Shown here: positions 18,915 to 27,822 of the stretch, one piece after another | Layout: the number at the start of each line of letters is the position of its first letter | Numbering within the stretch: position 1 is the first letter of the stretch | Assembly (NCBI RefSeq): GCF_030409795.1 | Contig: NZ_JAUFQN010000019.1 | Span: forward strand, 1,426,001 to 1,490,000 | Length of the DNA: 64,000 nucleotides | From: Flavobacterium paronense | Lineage (GTDB): Bacteria > Bacteroidota > Bacteroidia > Flavobacteriales > Flavobacteriaceae | Reading direction: 5' to 3' | The notes under the pieces: generated by a model | The model's database searches: none | What the model saw: the letters and a program-made list of their open reading frames with translations, nothing else | What the model was told of the DNA's origin: nothing | Program-made: the position numbers and the translations under genes

Positions 18915-19670
18915 ATGAAAACAAAATTGACTTTACTCCTATTATTACCCGCTTTCACTTTTGCTCAAGGCGGCATCTTGGACCAAATTAAACAAGAAGT
19001 CCAAAAAGAAGTTCAAAAAGCAGTTCCTGTAGATTTATCAATATTGAATACTAAATTAGGTATGGTAGATATTGCTGGTGGTTTGAAAGAAGCCTTGAAC
19101 AAAGGAATTGAAAAGCAAGTGACTAAATTAACCGCTACAGATGGTTTTTATAAAAACAGTATGGTAAAAATTCTTTTGCCAGAAGAACTCCAAAAAATAG
19201 ACAAAACACTCCGAAAAATTGGCATGAGTTCGTTAGCCAATAAAGGGTTATTGATGTTAAACCGAGCTGCAGAAGATGCTGTAAAAGAGTCGACTCCAAT
19301 TTTTGTTGATGCTGTAAAAAACATGAGTTTTACCGATGCTAAAAATATTTTAATGGGTAACGAAAGTGCGGCAACAACTTATTTGCAAACTAATACAACG
19401 ACTCCGTTGTATGCTAAATTTAATCCGGTTATCAAAAATTCTTTTACTAAAGTAGGTGCCGATAAAGTTTGGGCTAGTATTATTAAAAAATACAACAGCT
19501 TACCTACGGTTAAAAAAGTTAATCCCGACTTAACAGATTATACAACTAACAAAGCATTGGAAGGTGTTTTTAAAATGATAGCTATAGAAGAAAAAACCAT
19601 TCGTACCGATATTAACGCTAGAACTTCTCCTTTGTTGCAACAAGTTTTTGCGATGCAGGATAAGAAATAG
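18915..19670 (+). CDS. exported DUF4197-family protein
   Basis: The 251 residues begin with a signal peptide ending near FTFAQ. A mostly helical mature protein follows, with LKEALNKGIEKQVTKL, NRAAEDAVKESTPIF and a C-terminal segment with TDYTTNKALEGVF. This pattern matches DUF4197, an uncharacterised periplasmic family. It starts 51 bases after purU and may be read through from it. Function is unknown. Confidence 0.8.
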   Translation: MKTKLTLLLLLPAFTFAQGGILDQIKQEVQKEVQKAVPVDLSILNTKLGMVDIAGGLKEALNKGIEKQVTKLTATDGFYKNSMVKILLPEELQKIDKTLRKIGMSSLANKGLLMLNRAAEDAVKESTPIFVDAVKNMSFTDAKNILMGNESAATTYLQTNTTTPLYAKFNPVIKNSFTKVGADKVWASIIKKYNSLPTVKKVNPDLTDYTTNKALEGVFKMIAIEEKTIRTDINARTSPLLQQVFAMQDKK

Positions 19671-19739
19671 ATCTAAATTTTTAGAAATCAATAACATAAG
19701 AATAACAAAACCTTAACAGTGTAAGCTAAAAAGGCAGCG

Positions 19740-19747
19740 TACCTTTG
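19740..19747 (+). promoter_or_regulatory. -7 box of a possible small RNA
   Basis: TACCTTTG matches TANNTTTG and lies in a gene-free gap, with a strong + strand terminator 50-85 bases downstream. Confidence 0.45.
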
Positions 19748-19753
19748 TAATGT

Positions 19754-19833
19754 AATAAATTTGGTTTTTTATTATTGGTTAAGGTTAGTTAGTTTAGGAA
19801 TGCCAGCGTAATTGTATGTTGGCATTTTTTTTA
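19754..19833 (+). ncRNA. candidate small RNA, about 80 nt
   Basis: The segment between the -7 box at 19740 and the terminator at 19799-19833 has no open frame and contains GGTTAAGGTTAGTTAG. A promoter-plus-terminator pair with no gene between suggests an independent short transcript. It could instead be only the DUF4197 3' end with a chance promoter match. Confidence 0.35.
19799..19833 (+). terminator. terminator downstream of the DUF4197 gene / candidate sRNA
   Basis: Stem AATGCCA / TGGCATT with a 14-base loop, then T-rich sequence on the + strand; it overlaps the stop region of the convergent gene at 19831. Confidence 0.7.
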
Positions 19834-20631
19834 TGCAATGCTTTCGTGTAGTTTTTTGAAGTAATCAAATGCTTTTATTAAACGACTTCCATACCAGGAA
19901 AACATTTCGCCATCTACAAAAACTGTTTTGGCGTGATGTGTAAATCTTCCAATTTCAAAAGCGTTTTCATCAGTAAACGGAAAAGGTTCAGAGGACAGTA
20001 ATACCAAATCAGGATCGCCTTGAATACGCATTTTTTGGATGATGATTTCGGGATAACGTTCTTCCCTATTTTCATAGACGTTTTTAAAGTTATTTAGCTT
20101 CAACATTTCATTGATAAAAGTATTGTTTCCGACTACCATATATGGATTTGCCCAAATAAAGTAAGCTGTCTTTTGAACTGGTTTATCTTTTATAAAATTT
20201 AGAAAATTTTTACAAGCAAAATCGATTTTGTCTATCCATTTTTGAGCTTCAGTTCTTTTATTGAAGAGTTGTCCAAAGTCTTCTATCATTTTTAGATTGT
20301 CTTCCAAAGTGATAATATCCGTTACCCAAACCGGGCAAATTTTAGAAAGTTCCTCAACGATTTCTTTAGTGTTTTCTTCTTTATTGGCAATGATAATATC
20401 AGGCTGCAATAATCTGATTTTTTCGAAATGCACTTTTTTGGTACCACCAATAATTTTCTTTGTCGATTTAAAATGGAAAGGATGTACACAAAATTTGGTA
20501 ATGCCTACTACACTGTCCTCCAAACCCAAATCATAGAGCAATTCAGTTTGAGAAGGGACAAGCGAAACTATTCTTTTAGGAGTGTTTTCAAAAAAGTGGG
20601 AAGTGCCGAGTTGGTCTTGGAGTGTTTTCAT
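19831..20631 (-). CDS. helical-backbone metal receptor (BtuF-like) without signal peptide
   Basis: A 266-residue protein of the periplasmic-binding-protein class that binds cobalamin or iron chelates. KRIVSLVPSQTELLYDLGLEDSVVGIT (about 19-45) and LLQPDIIIANKEEN are typical of the BtuF/TroA-like helical-backbone fold. Unlike classical members it has no signal peptide: the first 18 residues are polar, and the upstream in-frame codons reach a stop without another start. No permease or ATPase gene is adjacent. It is the last gene of a prfA-pyrF run, 51 bases after pyrF. A cytoplasmic binding or enzymatic role is possible; the ligand is unknown. Confidence 0.8.
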   Translation of the reverse strand: MKTLQDQLGTSHFFENTPKRIVSLVPSQTELLYDLGLEDSVVGITKFCVHPFHFKSTKKIIGGTKKVHFEKIRLLQPDIIIANKEENTKEIVEELSKICPVWVTDIITLEDNLKMIEDFGQLFNKRTEAQKWIDKIDFACKNFLNFIKDKPVQKTAYFIWANPYMVVGNNTFINEMLKLNNFKNVYENREERYPEIIIQKMRIQGDPDLVLLSSEPFPFTDENAFEIGRFTHHAKTVFVDGEMFSWYGSRLIKAFDYFKKLHESIA

Positions 20632-20643
20632 TTTTTGTTTAAA

Positions 20644-20680
20644 CGCAAAGGGCGCAAAGAATTACGCAAAGTTCACAAAG
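20644..20680. repeat. four CGCAAAG-type repeats between pyrF and the metal-receptor gene
   Basis: CGCAAAG at 20644, 20653 and 20665 and CACAAAG at 20674. Related copies occur at 48026-48050 and, inverted, at 48136-48144. Confidence 0.45.
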
Positions 20681-20682
20681 TA

Positions 20683-21501
20683 TTAATCTTTGTTTAGTAT
20701 TATTTCCATTTCTTGCTGCATTTTTAGTGCTTCCATCCTAGCCCTTTCGGCAAAATCTTTATCGTTTGAAGCATAAATAATTCCACGTGATGAATTAATA
20801 AGTAAGCCTATTTCATCATTCATTCCATATTTACAAACTTCCTGTAAACTTCCGCCTTGTGCTCCAACTCCTGGAACAAGCAGAAAACTATTTGGAATTA
20901 TTTTTCTGATTTCTGTGAAATATTCAGCTTTTGTTGCTCCAACAACATACATTAGATTTTGACTGTTTTTCCATGTTTTAGAGGTTTCAATTACCACTTT
21001 ATACAATTCATTTCCTTCTACATTTTTTGTCTGAAAATCGAATGCACCTTCGTTAGAAGTCAAAGCCAACATAATAGTATGTTTATTTTCAAAAGCTAAA
21101 AATGGTTCAACGGAATCCTTTCCCATGTAAGGAGCAACAGTAACCGAATCAAAATTCAAATCTTCTAAAAAAGCTTTTGCATACATAGCTGATGTATTGC
21201 CAATATCACCACGTTTGGCATCGGCAATGGTGAAAATTTCGGGATGCTTTTCGTTGAGATAATTGATGGTTTTTTGTAAAGATTGCCAACCTTTTAATCC
21301 ATTAGCTTCGTAAAAAGCAGTGTTGGGTTTATAGGAAACACACAAGTCATGAGTTGCATCAATTATGGCTTTATTGAATTCGAAAATGGGATCTTCAAGT
21401 TCTAATAAATGGGTTGGAATTTTAGTCAAATCAACATCTAAACCTATACAAAGAAAAGATTTCTTGGTTTTGATTTGTTGAACGAGTTGTTGTGTTGTCA
21501 T
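20683..21501 (-). CDS. pyrF: orotidine 5'-phosphate decarboxylase (type 2)
   Basis: Last step of UMP synthesis: OMP to UMP plus CO2. From the ATG at 21501 the protein has 272 residues, the size of the longer type 2 (PyrF) subfamily. [14 protein letters not shown] sits at the N-terminus, the catalytic [14 protein letters not shown] near the middle (about 88-101) and [12 protein letters not shown] later. The -7 box at 21519-21526 lies between an upstream in-frame ATG (21555) and this start, which decides for the shorter form. Confidence 0.95.
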   Translation of the reverse strand: MTTQQLVQQIKTKKSFLCIGLDVDLTKIPTHLLELEDPIFEFNKAIIDATHDLCVSYKPNTAFYEANGLKGWQSLQKTINYLNEKHPEIFTIADAKRGDIGNTSAMYAKAFLEDLNFDSVTVAPYMGKDSVEPFLAFENKHTIMLALTSNEGAFDFQTKNVEGNELYKVVIETSKTWKNSQNLMYVVGATKAEYFTEIRKIIPNSFLLVPGVGAQGGSLQEVCKYGMNDEIGLLINSSRGIIYASNDKDFAERARMEALKMQQEMEIILNKD

Positions 21502-21518
21502 TTTTTTTAGTTGTTGTA

Positions 21519-21526
21519 CAAAGTTA
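21519..21526 (-). promoter_or_regulatory. -7 box for pyrF
   Basis: TAACTTTG on the - strand, 17 bases before the pyrF start, matches TANNTTTG. Confidence 0.5.
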
Positions 21527-21546
21527 CTAATTTCAGAACCTAAAAA

Positions 21547-21567
21547 AAGCCTCAATAAATGAGGCTT
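21547..21567 (-). terminator. terminator of prfA
   Basis: Perfect 8-bp stem AAGCCTCA / TGAGGCTT with a 5-base loop. On the - strand it is followed by a T-run and lies just past the prfA stop codon. Confidence 0.85.
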
Positions 21568-21572
21568 ATATT

Positions 21573-22646
21573 TTAGAAAACTTCGCTTTCTTTTAGTTTT
21601 TCCATATTGTTCACCAACTGAAGTTCGTCAACAAATTTTTGAATTTTTCCGTTCATTACGCCGTCCATATCAAAAACGTCTAAACCAATTCGGTGATCTG
21701 TAACTCTACCTTGCGCATAATTATAAGTTCTGATTTTTGCAGAACGATCACCAGAACTTACTTGTGAAGTTCTCTTGACAGCATCTTCAGCTTCTTTTTT
21801 GGCTAATTCTTGTTCGTATAAACGAGAACGTAAAACCGTTAAGGCTTTGTCTTTATTTTTATGTTGCGATTTTTGATCCTGACATTGGGCTACTAAACCC
21901 GTTGGAATGTGTGTCAAACGCACAGCTGATTTGGTAGTATTTACCGATTGTCCACCTGGACCAGACGAACAGAAGAAATCGACACGAACATCGTTCATAT
22001 CAATTTGCACATCAAATTCTTCAGCTTCCGGTAAAACCATAACGGTTGCTGCAGAAGTATGCACTCTACCCTGCGTTTCAGTTTGTGGTACACGTTGTAC
22101 TCGGTGAACTCCGGCTTCAAATTTTAATGTACCGTAAACATCTTCTCCCGTAACTTCAAAAATCACCTCTTTAAAACCACCAGAAGTTCCTTCGTTCATG
22201 TCAACTGTTGAAGTTCTCCATCCACGAGCTTCGCAATATTTGGTGTACATTCTGTATAAATCTCCGGCAAAAATAGAAGCTTCGTCACCACCTGTTCCGG
22301 CACGGATTTCAACCATAACATTTTTGGCATCTTCCGGATCTTTTGGAATCAACATGAATTTGATCTCTTCTTCCAATTCCGGTAAACGGTCTTTGGCTTC
22401 GTCTAATTGCATTTTGGCCATTTCTACCATTTCAGCATCAGAGCCATCAGCAATAATTTCGTTAGCTTCTGCAATATTTGCGGTAACATTAATGAGCTCT
22501 TCACGCTTCTCCATCAACGCTTTCAAACCTTTATATTCTTGATTTAATTGCACATAACGTTTTTGATCCGCAATAATATCGGGTTGAATAATCAAATCCG
22601 AAATCTCGTCGAAACGCTGTTTTACATATTGAAGTCTTTCTAACAT
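21573..22646 (-). CDS. prfA: peptide chain release factor 1
   Basis: Recognises UAA/UAG stop codons and triggers peptide release on the ribosome. From the ATG at 22646 the protein has 357 residues. It carries the GGQ loop in [18 protein letters not shown] (about 223-240) and an RF1 anticodon-like region with REGTGG-type sequence [12 protein letters not shown] (about 112-123). The ATG at 22670 overlaps the -7 box, so 22646 is preferred. Length is typical for RF1. Confidence 0.96.
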   Translation of the reverse strand: MLERLQYVKQRFDEISDLIIQPDIIADQKRYVQLNQEYKGLKALMEKREELINVTANIAEANEIIADGSDAEMVEMAKMQLDEAKDRLPELEEEIKFMLIPKDPEDAKNVMVEIRAGTGGDEASIFAGDLYRMYTKYCEARGWRTSTVDMNEGTSGGFKEVIFEVTGEDVYGTLKFEAGVHRVQRVPQTETQGRVHTSAATVMVLPEAEEFDVQIDMNDVRVDFFCSSGPGGQSVNTTKSAVRLTHIPTGLVAQCQDQKSQHKNKDKALTVLRSRLYEQELAKKEAEDAVKRTSQVSSGDRSAKIRTYNYAQGRVTDHRIGLDVFDMDGVMNGKIQKFVDELQLVNNMEKLKESEVF

Positions 22647-22667
22647 ATCATTCTTTATTTTCGAGTG

Positions 22668-22675
22668 CAAAAATA
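22668..22675 (-). promoter_or_regulatory. -7 box for prfA
   Basis: TATTTTTG on the - strand overlaps an alternative ATG at 22670, showing that translation begins at 22646. Confidence 0.5.
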
Positions 22676-22750
22676 GGAAAAAAAGTCTACAGTTTAAAGT
22701 GTTCCGTTGGCAGATTTTTTATAGTATTGTACAACCTAAAAACACTAAAG

Positions 22751-23224
22751 ATGAAAACTACTCTAGCAATACTCTCGATAGCTTTACTTATATCTTGTCA
22801 AAACAAATCTGAAAAAAAATTTGACAAGCTCGAAAAGATGAATTGGCTTATTGGCAATTGGGAACAAAAACTTCCTGATGGCACCTTAAAAGAAGCTTGG
22901 ACAAAACAAAATGACAGCACTTTTAGCGGAAAAAGTTTTTTTATCAACACAAAAGATACGGTTCATTTTGAAAGTATAAAGCTTACACAGTCAGCTGAAG
23001 AATTAAAATACATTGCTACAGTAGTTGGTCAAAACAATGATGATCCTATCGTTTTTGAATTAACTTCTGATGTTGACAACGCCTTTACTTTTGAGAATCC
23101 AACGCATGATTATCCTCAAAAAATTACTTATAAAAAAGTTAACGAAAGTAATATGTTAGCTTCTATTTCTGGAAAACAACAAGGAAAACTGTCTTCAGAA
23201 AGCTATTCAATGACCAAAAAATAG
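22751..23224 (+). CDS. lipoprotein, DUF6265-like
   Basis: From the ATG at 22751 the 157-residue protein has a lipoprotein signal (IALLISCQN, lipobox Cys near 16) and a strand-rich body. MNWLIGNWEQKLPDGTLKEAW opens the body and ENPTHDYPQKI follows later; these are hallmarks of DUF6265-type beta-barrel lipoproteins, lipocalin-like in outline. Function is unknown; a ligand-binding role is only a guess. It stands alone between prfA and the iron receptor gene. Confidence 0.75.
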   Translation: MKTTLAILSIALLISCQNKSEKKFDKLEKMNWLIGNWEQKLPDGTLKEAWTKQNDSTFSGKSFFINTKDTVHFESIKLTQSAEELKYIATVVGQNNDDPIVFELTSDVDNAFTFENPTHDYPQKITYKKVNESNMLASISGKQQGKLSSESYSMTKK

Positions 23225-23322
23225 ACCTTCTTCAGCTCTATATTAAATCTTGACCATACTAAACACAAGGTTTTTTTGATTTATAAACAATAGAAAATCA
23301 ATTTGTTAAAAAGTATTATTTA

Positions 23323-23399
23323 TATTTAGTCTAAATAAACTTTTTTATTTCAAATCACGTAATTATATTTGCATCGTTATTTTAACTTATTCTAAATAA
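23323..23399 (+). promoter_or_regulatory. double operator, probably metal-responsive, at the siderophore receptor
   Basis: A perfect 15-bp palindrome TATTTAG-T-CTAAATA (23323-23337) lies upstream of the -7 box. A related imperfect palindrome (23377-23399) touches the start codon. Both contain TCTAAATAAA. The placement on either side of the promoter fits repression by a Fur- or DtxR-type regulator when iron is plentiful. Confidence 0.5.
23364..23371 (+). promoter_or_regulatory. -7 box for the siderophore receptor operon
   Basis: TATATTTG matches TANNTTTG, 28 bases before the ATG, between the two operator-like palindromes. Confidence 0.55.
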
Positions 23400-25631
23400 A
23401 TGTACAAATATATTTCAATTCTCGCCTTAACACTTATTAGTTCCGTTGGACATGCCCAAGAAACTAAAGATGATTTCCAAGATGAACTCTATGCAGTAAA
23501 TGATACTGTAAAAAACAAAAAGGGCGAAGTCCTTAAAGAAGTTGTGATTATTTCACAGCAACAAAAAACAATTGTAAAAGGTGGTAAAACCAACATCAAG
23601 CCATTAGATTTACCACAAGCAACTTTTGTAATCGGAAAAGAGACTATCAAACAACAACAAATTCTAAGATTATCTGATGCCTTAAAAAATGCAAATGGTG
23701 TATATGTTTCAGGAGCCAGTAATGCTTCTGGTAATAACCAAGAAGAATTAGGTTCAAGAGGTTTTACCTTTAGTGGTGGCAATACTTTTAAAAACGGTGT
23801 ACGGTTCAACGGCTCTTTAATTCCGGAAACGAGTTCATTGGAAAGTATTGAAATCTTAAAAGGAAGTTCGGCACTATTATACGGAAACGTTGCGCCTGGT
23901 GGAATCTTGAACCTAATTACCAAAAAACCTCGATTTGACCATGGTGGTGAATTGAGTTTTAGAACAACTGAATATAATTTTTTTAAGCCAACAGTTGACG
24001 TGTACGGGAGTGTTAACAACAGTAATACCGTAGCGTATCGCTTTATATCCAGTTATGAGCAAGGCAACAGCTTTAGGAATGATGTCCAAACCGACAGAAT
24101 TTATTTTAATCCGTCAATCTTATTGGATATCTCAGCAAAAACGAATATTATAATAGAAGCTGATTACACCAAGGACAACAGAACACCTGACTTTGGTTTA
24201 ACAACGATTGATTATAAAGTGGTGGCATTACCAAGAAATACGTTCCTTGGTTTTAATTGGGGAAAATTTGCCTCAGAACAAGTTGGTTTTACTACAACCA
24301 TCAATCATGATTTAAATAAAGATTGGCAATTAAAAGGTATTTTCTCTTATCAAGGTTATACAACCAATTTGCTGTCAAGCCTTAGACCTAATGCGGGAAT
24401 TAACGATCCTAATAACGTAAATAACAATTTAGTTCGTTCTAACGGAGATTGGATTAGAGGCGTTCAAAAAACGGATACAGAACAAGATTACAGTTTGGCT
24501 GAAATAGACCTAAACGGAACATTCAAAACCGGAAAAGTAAAACACTCGCTGCTTTTCGGAGCTGATGCTGATCAAAGTAACACAACGACTTTAGCTTATA
24601 AAAACATCAATTATTACGATAAAATAAACATCTATAATCCATCAGTAATAATTATAAAAAATGCTGCTTACGCCAACACTGTTATACCAACAATGGATAA
24701 AAACACGAATACGTTAGCAAATGTAAAAAGAGCCGGAATCTATTTTCAAGACTTGATAGAAGTAAGTACTAAATTTAAAGTATTAGCAGGTTTGCGATAC
24801 AGTTATTTAGAAAACACATCTAATGCATTAACGTTTTCAACAAATGTTAATTTAGAGACTAAAACCAATGACAATATTATCTCGCCTAAACTAGGTTTTG
24901 TTTTTCAACCTGTTAAAACCAGTTCTATATTTGCCAGTTACTCTGATTCATTTGTATTGAATACCGGAACAGACAGAAATTTAAATGCTTTACCAAATTC
25001 GACTATTGATCAATACGAAGTAGGAATTAAAAATGAATTCTTTAAAGGGCATTTAGTAGCCAACCTTACCTCCTATTTGATTGATTATGGTAATTTAGCT
25101 CAAACCGATTTTTCAAATGGAAACACCAATACAAACATCAAAGAATTGGCTGGAGCATACCAAAGTAAAGGGGTTGAAATAGACATTACAGGATACCACA
25201 AAGGCTTGCGATTAATTGCCGGATATAGCTTTAACGAGACAAAATATACTAAAAGCAACATCTATAATCCTGGAACTTTTTTAAGATTTTCACCAAAACA
25301 TACTGCTAACGCGAGTGGCTTTTACACCTTTGAAAACACTAAATTAAAAGGATTAGAATTAGGTTTACAAGCTACTTTTATAGGAGAGCGTTTAGGTGGA
25401 AGATTAAGACCGAACAACGCTTCGACTGCAGCCGAATTAGCTAGAAAACCAATTCCAGTTGATGGGTTTATACAATTGGATGCCTCTGTAGGTTATTCAA
25501 TAAAAGATTTTACCATCAGAACAAAATTATCGAACTTAGCAAATGTAGTGAGTTATTATGTTTATGATGATAATACTGTAACTCCGATTGCGCCTAGAAT
25601 GTTAACAACCACTTTATCTTATAAATTCTAA
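23400..25631 (+). CDS. TonB-dependent siderophore receptor
   Basis: Outer-membrane gated channel for ferric siderophores. The 743 residues have a signal peptide (ending VGHAQ). A plug domain covers about 65-190, with ELGSRGFTFSGGNTFKNGVR and SIEILKGSSALLYGNVAPGG, the FhuA/FecA-like siderophore subclass. A 22-strand barrel follows and ends in the aromatic TTLSYKF. There is no N-terminal signalling domain or carboxypeptidase-like extension. The next gene, 2 bases downstream, is a PepSY-type membrane protein often paired with iron receptors. Two operator-like palindromes at the promoter suggest iron control. The siderophore cannot be named. Confidence 0.92.
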   Translation: MYKYISILALTLISSVGHAQETKDDFQDELYAVNDTVKNKKGEVLKEVVIISQQQKTIVKGGKTNIKPLDLPQATFVIGKETIKQQQILRLSDALKNANGVYVSGASNASGNNQEELGSRGFTFSGGNTFKNGVRFNGSLIPETSSLESIEILKGSSALLYGNVAPGGILNLITKKPRFDHGGELSFRTTEYNFFKPTVDVYGSVNNSNTVAYRFISSYEQGNSFRNDVQTDRIYFNPSILLDISAKTNIIIEADYTKDNRTPDFGLTTIDYKVVALPRNTFLGFNWGKFASEQVGFTTTINHDLNKDWQLKGIFSYQGYTTNLLSSLRPNAGINDPNNVNNNLVRSNGDWIRGVQKTDTEQDYSLAEIDLNGTFKTGKVKHSLLFGADADQSNTTTLAYKNINYYDKINIYNPSVIIIKNAAYANTVIPTMDKNTNTLANVKRAGIYFQDLIEVSTKFKVLAGLRYSYLENTSNALTFSTNVNLETKTNDNIISPKLGFVFQPVKTSSIFASYSDSFVLNTGTDRNLNALPNSTIDQYEVGIKNEFFKGHLVANLTSYLIDYGNLAQTDFSNGNTNTNIKELAGAYQSKGVEIDITGYHKGLRLIAGYSFNETKYTKSNIYNPGTFLRFSPKHTANASGFYTFENTKLKGLELGLQATFIGERLGGRLRPNNASTAAELARKPIPVDGFIQLDASVGYSIKDFTIRTKLSNLANVVSYYVYDDNTVTPIAPRMLTTTLSYKF

Positions 25632-25633
25632 AA

Positions 25634-26182
25634 ATGAAACAAGCCACCATCAGAAACTTACACCGCGACTTAGGTTATTTTTATATCGGATTGATTATTT
25701 CGTTTGCCTTTTCAGGGATTTTGATGAACCACAGAGACAGTTGGCATCCCGAAAAATATACAATTGAAACCAAAGCCATAGATGTTAAACTTCCTTCGGA
25801 TGAAAAAGACATTACTGAAGACTATGCAAAGGAATTAGGAAAAACATTGGGAATCGATGATAAAATGCGACGTCACAAAGTAGACGAAGGCAAATTCAAA
25901 ATCTCTTTCGAAAAACACGATGTTGAGATTGACACCAAAACCGGAAAAGGTGAAATTGTTTCTTACATCAAAACGCCTATCATCAGCCAAATGATGAAAC
26001 TGCACAAAAACAATTCGAATTGGTGGATTTATTATGGTGATATTTTTGGGATATCGTTAATCGTGATTGCTATAACCGGAACATTTATGATTTCCGCCGG
26101 AAAATTTAGTTTTAAAAATAGAGGTTGGAAATTGGCGTTGGCGGGAATCATATTTCCGCTATTGATATTATTGTTTGTTTAA
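25634..26182 (+). CDS. PepSY-associated membrane protein
   Basis: A 182-residue protein with helices at about 11-30, 130-153 and 163-182 and a central soluble domain (about 45-118, PepSY-like, VEIDTKTGKGEIVSYI). Conserved histidines HRDLGYF (10-16), MNHRDSWHP and KLHKNN near the membrane could bind haem or metal, as in PepSY-TM proteins linked to ferric-siderophore reduction. It starts 2 bases after the siderophore receptor stop, so co-translation is likely. A role in iron release after uptake is inferred from context. Confidence 0.82.
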   Translation: MKQATIRNLHRDLGYFYIGLIISFAFSGILMNHRDSWHPEKYTIETKAIDVKLPSDEKDITEDYAKELGKTLGIDDKMRRHKVDEGKFKISFEKHDVEIDTKTGKGEIVSYIKTPIISQMMKLHKNNSNWWIYYGDIFGISLIVIAITGTFMISAGKFSFKNRGWKLALAGIIFPLLILLFV

Positions 26183-26196
26183 ATATTGAATTAAAT

Positions 26197-26226
26197 AAAA
26201 ACCCGCTTATCACTAAGCGGGTTTTT
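26197..26226. terminator. bidirectional terminator after the iron-uptake pair
   Basis: Perfect 13-bp stem AAAAACCCGCTTA / TAAGCGGGTTTTT with loop TCAC between convergent genes. Confidence 0.93.
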
Positions 26227-26274
26227 CTATTTCTATGTTCTATTTTCTTTTCTCTTTCTTCTTTCTTCTTTTCT

Positions 26275-27738
26275 CTATTTTCTCTCCGGTATATTCGCCA
26301 ATATTTCCAAATAAAACTTCCAGAATTTCTGTGAGGATTTAATCGAAGCTCTTTCATCCGGGCTATGCGCTCCGTGAATGGTTGGGCCAAAAGAAATCAT
26401 ATCCATTTCAGGATAATTGGTTCCTAAGATTCCACATTCTAATCCGGCGTGACAAGCTACAACATTTGGCTTAGTGCCATTTTGTTTTTCATAAATAGAA
26501 ACTAAAACATCCAGTATTTCTGATTGTACGTTTGGTGTCCAACCCGGATAACTTCCGCCAAATTCTACTTCGCAACCAAACAATTCATAAGCCGAACGCA
26601 ACGCATTGGCCAAATCAAACTTAGAGCTTTCTACTGAAGAACGTGTTAAATTCTGAATGGTAATTTCACCGTCTTTCACAATTATTTTAGAAATATTATT
26701 GGAGGTCTCTACCAAATCAGCCATATCAGCACTCATTCGGTAAACGCCATTGTGAGCAGCATAAATAGAACGAAGTAAACCTTCTTGCACACCTAAATCC
26801 ATAACTTGTTTAGGCAAATCACTTTTTACGATTTCAATAGTAAGATTTGGTTCCGTAGTTTTAAATTCGAATTTAATATCGCCGATTATTTCTTGCATAT
26901 CAAAGACAAACGCTTCATCATACATTCCGGCCACAATCACTTTTGCAACACTTTCACGCGGAATAGCATTACGCAAACTTCCACCAGCAATTTCTGAAAT
27001 CTGCAACCCAAAATTCTCGAAGCCATCAAATAATAAACGGTTCATAATCTTGTTGGCATTACCCAAACCTTTGTGAATATCCATTCCGGAATGTCCGCCA
27101 TTCAAACCTTTCACAGTTATTGTATATCCAACAGAGCCTTCTGGAGTTTCTTCCTGATTGTAACTTCTGGTTGCGGTAACATCGACACCACCAGCACATC
27201 CAATATCAATCTCATCGTCTTCTTCTGTATCTAAATTTAAAAGAATTTCTCCTTTTAAGATTCCGCCTTTTAAGTTCAAAGCTCCAGTCATTCCGGTTTC
27301 TTCATCGATAGTAAAGAGTGCATCAATGGCGGGATGTGGAATGTCTGTACTTTCTAAAATGGCCATGATAGCGGCTACACCTAAACCATTATCAGCACCA
27401 AGTGTTGTTCCTCGTGCACGAACCCAATCGCCATCAACATACATATCAATTCCTTGGGTATCGAAATCAAAATTGGTATCGTTATTTTTTTGATGCACCA
27501 TATCCAAATGCCCTTGAAGGACAACGGTTTTGCGGTTTTCCATTCCCGGAGTTGCTGGTTTTCTGATGATTACGTTTCGGATTTCGTCTTCAAACGTTTC
27601 TAACCCGAGGCTTTCACCAAATTTTTTCATGAATTCGATAACTCTTCCTTCTTTTTTTGACGGACGAGGCACTGCATTTAAATCGGCGAATTTATTCCAA
27701 AGTACTTTTGGTTCAAGGTTTCTAATTTCCTGGCTCAT
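26275..27738 (-). CDS. pepD: aminoacyl-histidine dipeptidase (PepD, M20 family)
   Basis: Zinc dipeptidase with broad specificity, cleaving Xaa-His and other dipeptides in the cytosol. From the ATG at 27738 it has 487 residues, the usual PepD length. M20 metal ligands and catalytic residues are visible: LQGHLDMVHQ (about 77-86), LGADNGLGVA (about 114-123), DEETGMTGA (about 144-152), NLDTEEDD, and PTIHGAHSPDE near the C-terminus. The longer start at 27765 would fall at the transcription start implied by the box at 27771-27778. Confidence 0.94.
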   Translation of the reverse strand: MSQEIRNLEPKVLWNKFADLNAVPRPSKKEGRVIEFMKKFGESLGLETFEDEIRNVIIRKPATPGMENRKTVVLQGHLDMVHQKNNDTNFDFDTQGIDMYVDGDWVRARGTTLGADNGLGVAAIMAILESTDIPHPAIDALFTIDEETGMTGALNLKGGILKGEILLNLDTEEDDEIDIGCAGGVDVTATRSYNQEETPEGSVGYTITVKGLNGGHSGMDIHKGLGNANKIMNRLLFDGFENFGLQISEIAGGSLRNAIPRESVAKVIVAGMYDEAFVFDMQEIIGDIKFEFKTTEPNLTIEIVKSDLPKQVMDLGVQEGLLRSIYAAHNGVYRMSADMADLVETSNNISKIIVKDGEITIQNLTRSSVESSKFDLANALRSAYELFGCEVEFGGSYPGWTPNVQSEILDVLVSIYEKQNGTKPNVVACHAGLECGILGTNYPEMDMISFGPTIHGAHSPDERASIKSSQKFWKFYLEILANIPERK

Positions 27739-27770
27739 TATGTATTTTTTAGTTTTAATTTTCAAGAAGA

Positions 27771-27778
27771 CAAAGTTA
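27771..27778 (-). promoter_or_regulatory. -7 box for pepD
   Basis: TAACTTTG on the - strand, 32 bases before the pepD ATG, matches TANNTTTG. Confidence 0.45.
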
Positions 27779-27822
27779 CAAAGTTTACTTTCAATATTTT
27801 TTACATTAGGAGTATCATTATA

